Part shown: one piece after another, positions 26,753-35,042 of the stretch
How positions within the stretch are numbered: the first letter of the stretch is position 1
How the letters are laid out: every line of letters begins with the position of its first letter
Made by a program: the position numbers and the translations under genes
Source: an uncultured Verrucomicrobiales bacterium
GTDB taxonomy: Bacteria; Verrucomicrobiota; Verrucomicrobiia; Verrucomicrobiales; Akkermansiaceae
Assembly (NCBI GenBank): GCA_937969495.1
Contig: CALBVY010000047.1
Location: 1-51,932, forward strand
Reading direction: 5' to 3'
DNA: 51,932 nt
Notes under the pieces: model-generated
Told to the model about the DNA's origin: nothing
The model's database searches: none
Seen by the model: only the letters and a program-made list of their open reading frames with translations

Positions 26753-28987
26753 ATGAATGATCATCACCTACCGATCCATGCCTCCAGACCTCTGTGGTTG
26801 GTGATACGCCTTATCTTCTTCTCCATTACGCTTGGCTCACTCACACCACAAGTAGCTGCAGAACCAGACCAACGCGCCCTTGATCCTTCCGATATCTTTT
26901 TTCAAGCATGGCTAACCATCCGCGATGCAGAAAAACTCGAACAAGAAAAAAAATACAGTGATGCATGGCGTAAATACAACCAAGCGGCAAAATACTACGA
27001 TGTCCTGTACCGCCTCCACACAAACTGGAAACCCCATCTCGTGGCAAGCCGGATTAAGAGCACCGCAGCATCCATCAAAGAGATAGAACCCAAGGTCACC
27101 GCCGAATTAAAGGGGAAAGAAACTAAAACCCACGATCTCGTAGAAGGCGGCACGAAGCCTAATAACAATCAAGCTGGCACAGCCAGTGGCAATGCTAGAA
27201 TACCAGCTCCTACCCACACCCCAAAAGCCCCCATAGCCACACCCCGTATTGCTCAAAACCCTGCCGATAAGGCAGTTCAACACCGCTTACAAACCTTAGA
27301 AACTGATAATAAGCGGCTCCGTGAACAGCTAATCAAACTTCAACAACAGCCTAGCAGAAAAGGCAGCACAGCTGAGGAAAAGCGCCTTGTCGATAAAATC
27401 GCTCAAAGAGACCAAGAGCTAAACACACTCCGCAATATTCTCGCCCGTGCACCTTTACAGCAGGATATGGATGATCTGACTAGGCAGAACCGTACCTTTA
27501 AAGCTGAAATCGACATCACCGCACGCACGCTAAAAAAAGCTCAGACAGCACTCAGCGCAGCCAATAAAACCAAAAAACAACTTCAGGAAAAAGCCGATCT
27601 AGCAACTAAACGTGCCGAGGAAATCCAGAAAAACATGGATACCCAGAAAAAAATTGATAATCAGGTGGTAGCCCAGCTGCGCAAGGAGTTAGATTCAATA
27701 ACTAGTATGCTTCAATCCACCCGCCAAGAGCTTAGGAGCGCTAATGAGAAAGCTGTTCTTATGCAGCGCACTTTGGAAGAATCTCAGGCCACCATCCAAG
27801 AACTCACCGAGGAGCGTAACGCCCTCCGCACCGAGCGAGACGCCCTCGCCAATATTCTTAAGCAAAACGGTTCTAGCGGTATCCAAAAACTCATCGCCGA
27901 GAACATGCGCCTAGGTAAAGAGCTCAAAGAAACTGAAGCTCGCCTAGACTTGCTCAAACGTGATAACAATAGCACCAAAGACGAACTCATAGAGGCCAAG
28001 CGCGACCTCGCAATCGCCAAGACTCGCATCATAAACTACCAACAAGAACGCTCAAACAATAACAATAGAATCAAAACTCTGGAACGACGACTTCGTGACG
28101 CAGAAGCAGATCTCCTCACAGCTCGGTCCAGTTCAAAAGGCACCTCAGAAGTCGCCGCCAAATCTGAAGAAACAGAAATCCTCAGAGCCACGGTAAAGCG
28201 GCTCATTACCATGCAAGAACGCCAGCGCACAGCTACCCAAATCCTCTGGGAAACTTACCAGCAGTCACAGGCAAAAATCCCCGGATTTGGTAAGATCATT
28301 GATGAAATACGCAACGCAAAGGTAAAACTCACCAAGGAGGAGCAAGTACTGATGGCCTCTCGCAGGCCTGACAGTGAATTCACCAGCCCAGAGCGTGTTT
28401 CACTCTCCCATGCCCGCACTCATGCCACTGCTTTGGAAAAGGAAATCACCACTTACAACCCACTGATGAAACGCGCCTTTGAAAAGGGACGCTTCGAAGC
28501 TGCCCGCCAGATCCTTCAGGACATGGATGAGCGGTTTCCTGGACACTTCCCCACGCTCTGTAATCGCGGTGTGGTCGAGTTAAAAACAGAGCAGTATGAT
28601 AAAGCATCTGAGTTTTTCAGTGAAGCAATTACCATGCGTGAGAATAGCAGCTATGCTCACCATATGTTAGGACTTTCACTCTACGAGCAAAAAGATTGGG
28701 ATGGTGCACGGAACTCATTCCAGCGCTCACTTGAGCTCCAGCCTGATAATGCTAAAGCACACCTCTACTTAGGAAACTTAGCTGGAGCAGGTAGACGCTA
28801 CCAGCAAGCAGAGCAGCATTTTCTCACTACCATCAAGCTAGACTCCACACTCACTGAGGCGTATTACAACCTCTCAGTAATCTATCTCCAGCAGAAGAAA
28901 AAAAAGAAAGCTAGTGACTACTACACCAAGGCTCTAGAAAACGGCCTATCATCTCGACCTGAGTATGAGATGAAGCTTGCTAAGTAA
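26753..28987 (+). CDS. Exported coiled-coil and TPR protein
   Basis: 744 residues. A hydrophobic export signal ends near residue 36 (PQVAAEPDQ). A short helical segment (about 48-110) with a TPR-like YSDAWRKYNQAAKYY pattern is followed by a Pro/Thr/Asn-rich linker, then a long coiled coil (about 170-480) rich in Glu, Lys, Gln and Leu. The last ~150 residues form TPR repeats (PTLCNRGVVELKTEQYDKA, AHHMLGLSLYEQKDWDGA, AHLYLGNLAGAGRRYQQA, AYYNLSVIYLQQKKKKKA). It probably acts as a periplasmic or envelope scaffold; I know no specific role. It diverges from pyrR with its promoter in the shared 200 bp, and ends at a hairpin at 28996. Confidence 0.85.
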   Translation: MNDHHLPIHASRPLWLVIRLIFFSITLGSLTPQVAAEPDQRALDPSDIFFQAWLTIRDAEKLEQEKKYSDAWRKYNQAAKYYDVLYRLHTNWKPHLVASRIKSTAASIKEIEPKVTAELKGKETKTHDLVEGGTKPNNNQAGTASGNARIPAPTHTPKAPIATPRIAQNPADKAVQHRLQTLETDNKRLREQLIKLQQQPSRKGSTAEEKRLVDKIAQRDQELNTLRNILARAPLQQDMDDLTRQNRTFKAEIDITARTLKKAQTALSAANKTKKQLQEKADLATKRAEEIQKNMDTQKKIDNQVVAQLRKELDSITSMLQSTRQELRSANEKAVLMQRTLEESQATIQELTEERNALRTERDALANILKQNGSSGIQKLIAENMRLGKELKETEARLDLLKRDNNSTKDELIEAKRDLAIAKTRIINYQQERSNNNNRIKTLERRLRDAEADLLTARSSSKGTSEVAAKSEETEILRATVKRLITMQERQRTATQILWETYQQSQAKIPGFGKIIDEIRNAKVKLTKEEQVLMASRRPDSEFTSPERVSLSHARTHATALEKEITTYNPLMKRAFEKGRFEAARQILQDMDERFPGHFPTLCNRGVVELKTEQYDKASEFFSEAITMRENSSYAHHMLGLSLYEQKDWDGARNSFQRSLELQPDNAKAHLYLGNLAGAGRRYQQAEQHFLTTIKLDSTLTEAYYNLSVIYLQQKKKKKASDYYTKALENGLSSRPEYEMKLAK

Positions 28988-28995
28988 ACGCCCCC

Positions 28996-29022
28996 CATCC
29001 TCCTTATTTTTTAAGGAGGATG
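28996..29022 (+). terminator. Hairpin after the TPR gene
   Basis: A perfect 11-bp stem CATCCTCCTTA / TAAGGAGGATG with a T-rich loop of about 5 nt, 9 bp past the stop codon. No strong T-run follows, so termination may be partial or need Rho; it could also protect the mRNA 3' end. Confidence 0.6.
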
Positions 29023-29167
29023 CGTCATCATATTTTCTAGCGACTTGATCCTTATCACATAGCGTAAGTTTCTATTTCGCCACACTCATGAAAACCTAAG
29101 TTGAGGCTCAACAAGACAAGATGAGCAAAGTACTTCGCTATATCATTCAGTTTTACACTTTATCCTC

Positions 29168-32100
29168 ATGATACCACGCACATTTACTCACAAGGCATTA
29201 GCTGCCCTATCATTATTGACGATCATTACAGCACACGCACGTGAGACCATCCGCATGGCACACCATCCAAGTATTTCACCAGATGGTTCCTCGATCGTTT
29301 TTTCTTGGCGAGGTGATATCTGGTCTGCTGCTTCAGATGGAGGACAAGCACGGCGTCTAACCACGCACCCAGCTATGGATTTCTCCCCGCACTTTACACC
29401 CGATGGTAAGTCCATCTGTTTTACCAGTAATCGCGATAGTAAGTATCAGGTATTTATCATGTCTAGCAGTGGCGGCACAGCGCGGCAGCTTACATTTCAC
29501 TCTGAGGGTTCATTACTTCAAGACATTACGCCGGACGGTCAGTCCATCCTCGTGCAAGCAATACGTGATCACAGCGGAGCTAAACCATACCGCCTCTATC
29601 AGGTGGATATTAAAAAAACATCGCGCGAACAGTTACTTTTCAATGCTTATGCCATGAACGGAAAATATTCCCCCAATGGTAAATCGATCATCTTCACACG
29701 CGAAAGTGGAAAAAAATATCGCAAGGGATACTACGGACCCCAGGCGAGTCAAATCTGGACATGGACTCAGAACGATGATGGCACCGATAGCTTCTCACAA
29801 CCAGTAGCCAGTGACTATGGCTGCCGTATTCCGATGTATGCTCCAGACGGAAAGGGCTTCTACTACACCGCCGGCAGCACCAATGGCTTTAATCTCTGGC
29901 ATCATAACACCACCACCAAGACTAACCGCCAAATCACTTTTTTTGACGATGATAGTGTAATGGATAGCTCCATCGCACGTAATGGCTCAGCACTCGTATT
30001 CAGACATCTTTTTGATCTCTATTTACTCACCCTCAATCAACCTGAAAACAAACCTAACCAACCTCAAAAAATCAACCTCTGGCATCAAGAAGATCTGGCT
30101 CCAGATAAGTCCAATGAACTTGTTATTAAAACCACCAAGGACGCCAGCTTTTCACGCAGCGGATTAGAAATCGCCTTCACCGCTGAGGGTGACGTCTGGG
30201 CCATGGATACCGTGCTCCGCAAACCTAATAGACTCACCGCAACACCAGGCTACGAAAAAGACGTGTGGTTCTCTCATGATGGAAAATCCTTATTTTATCT
30301 CTATGATGATGGCTTAAAAACCGAGATCCGTAGACTGCAAAAATCCAACACCAACCAATACTGGTGGGAAGCTGAAAACCCTAAGCACACCACCATTGTC
30401 AAAGCCAGCGCTCGCCCACTCAGTGTAACACCAAGTCCACAGGGGAAAAAGATCGCCTACACCACCTTCCCTGGGAACCTCTGGGTATCCGCAGCAGATG
30501 GCAGTGATCCCATACGCCTGCTAGAGTCTTGGAACGCCCCAAGATTAGAATGGTCACCCGATGGCAAGTGGCTAGCCTACTCTGTGAAGGATGATTATTT
30601 TAATTCTGATATCTACATCATCGCCGTAGATGGATCTTCCCCACCGGTTAACATCAGCCGCCATCCAGATAATGACCTTATGCCCTCATGGTCACCAGAT
30701 GGTAGACGGCTCGCGTTTATAGGACGTCATCACAAGGAGAAATATGATCTTTTCTACTTAGATCTCTATCGCTCAGATGAGGCTAAGGATAAAGACGGAG
30801 AAGCCCGTGAGCGCGCACGAAAAGCGATGAAAAAAGATCCTACTTATCAATCGACCACCAAAAAAGCCGTCAAAAAAGCGATCGATACTTTCACCAAGGG
30901 AAAAAAAGCCGCTAAGAAAAAAGAAACGTTTAACTTCGAGAACATCACACAGCGACTTAAACGCGTGGAGCTAAAAGAGCTAACCCCCAATCAGATCCTC
31001 TGGAATAGCGAGTCCAAACGTATCATCTTCCAATCAAAAACAGCGAAAGTCACTTACTCCGTCGAAGCCAAGCCAGGAGCAAAGCCCATCAAGTTCGCAG
31101 ATGCTACCGGCACCCATCTGCACATGAGCTCCAAGGGCAAGCTCTACTGGATTTCCTCTGGGGTACCCGCCGTTCTTTCAGCCGGTAAAAACACCAAGTA
31201 TCCCTTCACCATCTACACCCACCGTCAACCAAAGGACTGGAAGCGCATGATGTTCCGCGGAGCATGGAGCACCATGCGAGACAGCTTCTATGATCCCGCC
31301 ATGAATAACCGTAACTGGGAAAAAATCCGCAAGAAGTATGAGGACATGGCTGCCATTGCGCCTGATTCAATGGTTTTTGATCGTATCACCAACATGATGC
31401 TTGGTGAGCTTAATGCCTCTCATATGGGTTTCCGCTCTAAGCCATGGCCTACACCATGGAAACCTCGGACACTCTGGAAAGAGGAAACCGTCCACTTAGG
31501 ACTAAGCTTTGATCCTCAGCATCAGGGTAAAGGCTGGCGTGTGACATCGGTAATCCCCGATAGCCCTGCGTCACATCCTATTTCCGAAATCAAAGTGGGT
31601 GAGATAATCACCAAAGTTGGAGAGCAATCTATCTCCGCAGATACCCCACTGCACTCCGTGCTAAACCGCCGCATTTCAGACCCTATCTGGCTCACCGTTC
31701 TCAATGAAAAAAAGAAAGAGCGCGAAGTGAAAATCCAGCCAATTAGCTACTCCGCCGCTCGTGCGCTGGCTAAAAAAGCTCGGATTGATACTACGGAAGC
31801 CACCGTGGAAGAGCTCTCTGGAGGAAAGCTTGGTTACATTCACGTAGCACGCATGATGTGGGATGAGTTTGAAAAATTTGAACACCACCTTTACGAGCAA
31901 GGCACTGGTAAAGAAGGTATCGTGATTGATGTTCGTGATAATGGTGGCGGCTTTACCACGGACCACCTCCTAACAGCCCTCTGCCAACCTCGCCACGCCA
32001 TCACTATCCCCCGTAACGGAGGGCTAGGATACCCACAAGACCGCATCGTTTACGCCACATGGAATAAGCCAATCATCGTCCTGTGTAATCAAAACAGTTT

Positions 32101-32482
32101 CTCCAATGCCGAGATCTTTGCCCATGCCATCCGTAACCTTGGTAGAGGCAAGCTCGTGGGCGTGCAAACCGCTGGAGGTGTGATTTCTACTGGAATGGTG
32201 AGCATCATGGATGCCAGCATGCGTATGCCATTCCGCGGTTGGTTTGACACCACCACAGGCAAAGATATGGAGCTAAATGGAGCCATTCCTCATTACAAAA
32301 TCTGGAATAAACCCGGTGAACTCAGTCAAGGCATTGATCATCAGTTAGCAAAAGCCGTATCAATCCTGATGGAGGAGAGTGCTCAGGCCACACAGGACCC
32401 ACGCACCAGATACCGCAGCACAGAGCAAGATCCTCCCTCAGCCACTCCCACTACCCCAGCTAGTCATTATACCAATCGTTAA
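29168..32482 (+). CDS. Tricorn-like S41 family protease
   Basis: 1104 residues with a signal peptide (to about residue 24, ITAHA). An N-terminal TolB/WD40-like beta-propeller (about 30-330, repeated SPDGxxIxF and DGKSLxF units) and a second propeller (about 330-560) precede a Lys-rich linker. A tricorn core helical domain with the His of LNASHMGF follows, then a PDZ domain (about 775-860) and the S41 catalytic domain with DVRDNGGG and the Ser region NQNSFSNAEIFAHAI. Such proteins degrade peptides or proteins. The extreme C-terminus (the last four residues and the stop) is supplied by the edge of an IS630-type element, so the native end may be lost. The 180 bp before it hold only the TPR hairpin. 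Confidence 0.93.
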   Translation: MIPRTFTHKALAALSLLTIITAHARETIRMAHHPSISPDGSSIVFSWRGDIWSAASDGGQARRLTTHPAMDFSPHFTPDGKSICFTSNRDSKYQVFIMSSSGGTARQLTFHSEGSLLQDITPDGQSILVQAIRDHSGAKPYRLYQVDIKKTSREQLLFNAYAMNGKYSPNGKSIIFTRESGKKYRKGYYGPQASQIWTWTQNDDGTDSFSQPVASDYGCRIPMYAPDGKGFYYTAGSTNGFNLWHHNTTTKTNRQITFFDDDSVMDSSIARNGSALVFRHLFDLYLLTLNQPENKPNQPQKINLWHQEDLAPDKSNELVIKTTKDASFSRSGLEIAFTAEGDVWAMDTVLRKPNRLTATPGYEKDVWFSHDGKSLFYLYDDGLKTEIRRLQKSNTNQYWWEAENPKHTTIVKASARPLSVTPSPQGKKIAYTTFPGNLWVSAADGSDPIRLLESWNAPRLEWSPDGKWLAYSVKDDYFNSDIYIIAVDGSSPPVNISRHPDNDLMPSWSPDGRRLAFIGRHHKEKYDLFYLDLYRSDEAKDKDGEARERARKAMKKDPTYQSTTKKAVKKAIDTFTKGKKAAKKKETFNFENITQRLKRVELKELTPNQILWNSESKRIIFQSKTAKVTYSVEAKPGAKPIKFADATGTHLHMSSKGKLYWISSGVPAVLSAGKNTKYPFTIYTHRQPKDWKRMMFRGAWSTMRDSFYDPAMNNRNWEKIRKKYEDMAAIAPDSMVFDRITNMMLGELNASHMGFRSKPWPTPWKPRTLWKEETVHLGLSFDPQHQGKGWRVTSVIPDSPASHPISEIKVGEIITKVGEQSISADTPLHSVLNRRISDPIWLTVLNEKKKEREVKIQPISYSAARALAKKARIDTTEATVEELSGGKLGYIHVARMMWDEFEKFEHHLYEQGTGKEGIVIDVRDNGGGFTTDHLLTALCQPRHAITIPRNGGLGYPQDRIVYATWNKPIIVLCNQNSFSNAEIFAHAIRNLGRGKLVGVQTAGGVISTGMVSIMDASMRMPFRGWFDTTTGKDMELNGAIPHYKIWNKPGELSQGIDHQLAKAVSILMEESAQATQDPRTRYRSTEQDPPSATPTTPASHYTNR

Positions 32483-32780
32483 ATTTTTCTGGTATTTTAG
32501 GTGGAGATTAGATGTTTGCTTGATGACGCATCCAGCCATCACCATCCAAGGAGAGAATTTTCTCAGGGGTAGCCCAAAATTTCTTAAGCCAATGTGTTGC
32601 TGCCTCCAAGAGTTCATCAAGCGAACCTCACCGACGATTACAGAGCCAGTCTCGTAACATGTCCCAGAGCTTTTCTACTGGGTTAAGTTCAGGACTATAT
32701 GGGGGCTGACGTAGCACCACTACATTCTCAGGGATTCTTGCATCGGTATTTTTAACGTTTGGTAGAATAGTAATACCCAC
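32469..32780 (-). mobile_element. IS630-family element relic (copy A)
   Basis: The 184 bp from 32469 to 32652 are repeated at 51749-51932 with three mismatches and the same orientation. The repeat starts ATACCAATCGTTAAATTTTT, probably the terminal inverted repeat end. Only the 3' part of the element remains; the 5' end and the other terminal repeat are missing. It fills most of the gap between the tricorn gene and proC. Confidence 0.85.
32508..32780 (-). pseudogene. IS630-family transposase, C-terminal fragment with stop mutation
   Basis: Reverse-strand translation gives RIPENVVVLRQPPYSPELNP, then VEKLWDMLRDWLCNRR, a TGA stop, and GSLDELLEAATHWLKK up to GDGWMRHQANI. PPYSPELNPVE with its Glu is the last DDE element of IS630 transposases. 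The stop replaces the Trp that the second copy keeps (TGG at the same site). A further stop precedes the readable part, so this copy cannot make transposase. Confidence 0.88.
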
Positions 32781-32838
32781 CTGTCATAAATCACTCTCAG
32801 GCCTTGCCAAAGTGGCTATTACCACCCTAGATCAAGGC

Positions 32839-33645
32839 ATGAAAATTGGTTTGATTGGTTGCGGCAGAATGGGAGGAGCTCTTATTGAAGGAGCTATTCA
32901 GATGGGAGTCGTCGAAGCTCAGAATGTCCTCGTCCATAGCAAAAGTAGTGAGTCTGCTACTCGATTAGCCAATCAATGTGGTGCTGCCATCGCACGAGAC
33001 AATAGCCAGGTAGCCCGTGAATGCGGCTTAGTTTTACTCGGATGTAAGCCCTACCAAGTGCTCGATGTCCTTGTAGAAATTCGTGATGAACTGCCTGGAA
33101 ACACCGCCATCATCTCCGTAGCCGCCGGTATCACCTTGGCAAAAATGGAGTCCTCTACCCCAGAAGGCACACGCATCATCCGCGCCATGCCTAACACACC
33201 ATCACTCATCGGTCTAGGTGCCACTGGCCTCTCGAAGGGTCAAAACGCTACAGCAGAAGATTTTGCAATGGCGCAAGATCTCCTAGCATCCGTGGGGATA
33301 GTCATAGAAACCTCTGAAAGCCAGCTCGATGCTGTTACAGGGCTATCTGGCAGTGGCCCAGCTTATGTTTATACCTTTATTGAAGAACTCGCTGCGCAGG
33401 CAGAAAAAGAAGGGCTAAGTGCAAATGATGCTCTAACTTTAGCTACACAAACAGTCATCGGAGCGGCACATATGGTAAAAAGCTCCCCGATGTCACCAGC
33501 CGAGCTGAGAAATCAAGTCACCTCACCGGGAGGCACGACTCTAGCGGGATTAAAAGCTCTCACCGAACACGGGTTTGAATCCAGTATCGCGGCAGGTGTG
33601 CACGCTGCCACTGAGCGCTCACGAGAAATAGCCGCAGAATCTTGA
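32839..33645 (+). CDS. proC: Pyrroline-5-carboxylate reductase
   Basis: 268 residues from ATG 32839 (MKIGLIGCGRMGGALIEGAI). The GTG at 32812 would place extra residues at the IS boundary and is less likely. Last step of proline synthesis. It has the N-terminal Rossmann fold, the AAGITLAKMES segment, RAMPNTPSLIGLGATGL, and the family signature ELRNQVTSPGGTTLAGLKAL near residue 226. Its promoter may have been altered by the adjacent IS remnant. Confidence 0.95.
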   Translation: MKIGLIGCGRMGGALIEGAIQMGVVEAQNVLVHSKSSESATRLANQCGAAIARDNSQVARECGLVLLGCKPYQVLDVLVEIRDELPGNTAIISVAAGITLAKMESSTPEGTRIIRAMPNTPSLIGLGATGLSKGQNATAEDFAMAQDLLASVGIVIETSESQLDAVTGLSGSGPAYVYTFIEELAAQAEKEGLSANDALTLATQTVIGAAHMVKSSPMSPAELRNQVTSPGGTTLAGLKALTEHGFESSIAAGVHAATERSREIAAES

Positions 33646-33758
33646 TAAGATCCAGTGCGCACTGACGTAATGTGCGCAAGGCGATTACATTTGCCAAATC
33701 GTCATTCAAAGATTACATTCTATTTATAAATTCAATTACTTCAATTTCAATTCACCTC

Positions 33759-33989
33759 ATGACTAAATTTGACACACTGGCTTTCGTAAATGTTGGCCCA
33801 CAGGAAATGATGATCATTCTTGTGATTCTACTTTTACTCTTCGGAGCCAAAAAACTTCCTGAACTTGCACGAGGAATGGGAAAAAGTATGGGCGAGTTTA
33901 AAAAAGCCAGAGAAGAATTTGAACACGAAATCACACGTGGCGAAGACGAAGCAAAAGAAACTAAACCTCGTCTTGAGGAAGAAAGCTAA
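33759..33989 (+). CDS. tatA: Sec-independent protein translocase TatA
   Basis: 76 residues from ATG 33759 (MTKFDTLAFVNVGPQEMM); the longer frame from 33672 adds non-conserved residues. One membrane helix (MMIILVILLLLFGAKKLPEL), the FGAKKLPELARGMGKSMGEF amphipathic segment typical of TatA, and a Glu/Lys-rich tail. Forms the pore of the twin-arginine pathway. No tatB or tatC is adjacent. Confidence 0.93.
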   Translation: MTKFDTLAFVNVGPQEMMIILVILLLLFGAKKLPELARGMGKSMGEFKKAREEFEHEITRGEDEAKETKPRLEEES

Positions 33990-33998
33990 ATCTGCCTT

Positions 33999-35027
33999 AT
34001 GCACTTAATGACATTTTCTGTAAAACATGCCTCGATTTTCTTCGGGGCATTTTTCTGCCTCATGAGTTCCGCTTGTGGTGAGAAAAAGCCTGCCGCCACG
34101 GCTGATTGGGAAAACCAACCTAGCACATCGCCCCAAAATCAGGAGGAAGCTGCAACGGCAATCAGTAAAAATAACACACCTGCCACAGAAAAAAACACCG
34201 AGTCACAAGAAGAGGTTAGATTTCTCTCCTACAATCTCCGGAACTATCTCACCATGCGGCGGTATTCCGATGGAAAATCTTCCTACACCAGTAAACCAGA
34301 AGTAGAGATAGAAGCTCTGCTCAGCGTCATCACCGCAAGTAAGCCAGATATCCTCGGTATCTGTGAGATTGGCAGTGAAAAAGACCTTGCAGACTTTCAG
34401 CAGCGTCTTGCCGCACAAGGTGTTAAACTCCCATACACGCATCATATCCAAGGATCAGACAGCGTGCGTTCACTCGCTATTCTGTCCAAGTATCCCGTCA
34501 AAGCACACCCCAAGCCTGCGGACAGCGACTACATCCTTGAAGGGAAACAATTTTTTATTGGTCGAGGTATTCTCGATGCCAGTATTCAAGTAGCAGGAAA
34601 AGATATTCGCTTTCTTGGTGTCCACCTAAAGTCCAAACGCCCTATCAAAGAAGCTGATCAGGAAATGATGCGCCGCAATGAAGCCGCACTCCTGCGCAAA
34701 CATATCGATCAAATTCTCAAAGCAGATAAAAAAGCCCACCTCGTGGTCTATGGAGACTTTAACGACACCAAACGCACCAAGACGGTTTACAGTATCAAAG
34801 GCAGGTCAAACAGTAGCATCCGGCTTGAAATGTTAGACCCCGCAGACTCTCGTGGTGAATTATGGACGCACCACTGGAAGCGTGAGGACATTTACTCACG
34901 TATTGATTTCTGTATGGTCAGCCTGGCCTTAGCGCCACACATTAACCGAGAAGCAAGCTGTTTACTTGATCCCGATAATTGGGCGGTGGGCAGTGATCAC
35001 CGTGCTATGCTGGTGGTTATCCGCTAG
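33999..35027 (+). CDS. Lipoprotein of the endonuclease/exonuclease/phosphatase family
   Basis: 342 residues. An N-terminal lipobox (CLMSSAC, acylated Cys near residue 26) is followed by a low-complexity linker, then an EEP domain from about residue 72: VRFLSYNLRNY, the metal Glu in ILGICEIGS, LGVHLKSKRP, VVYGDFNDT (Asp/Asn) and VGSDHRAML (Asp-His). The fold cleaves phosphodiesters or phosphate esters; the substrate (extracellular nucleic acid or a phospholipid, for example) is unknown. Attached to the cell envelope. It starts 9 bp after tatA and is convergent with smc. Confidence 0.88.
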   Translation: MHLMTFSVKHASIFFGAFFCLMSSACGEKKPAATADWENQPSTSPQNQEEAATAISKNNTPATEKNTESQEEVRFLSYNLRNYLTMRRYSDGKSSYTSKPEVEIEALLSVITASKPDILGICEIGSEKDLADFQQRLAAQGVKLPYTHHIQGSDSVRSLAILSKYPVKAHPKPADSDYILEGKQFFIGRGILDASIQVAGKDIRFLGVHLKSKRPIKEADQEMMRRNEAALLRKHIDQILKADKKAHLVVYGDFNDTKRTKTVYSIKGRSNSSIRLEMLDPADSRGELWTHHWKREDIYSRIDFCMVSLALAPHINREASCLLDPDNWAVGSDHRAMLVVIR

Positions 35028-35042
35028 TGCCTTTATCCCAGA

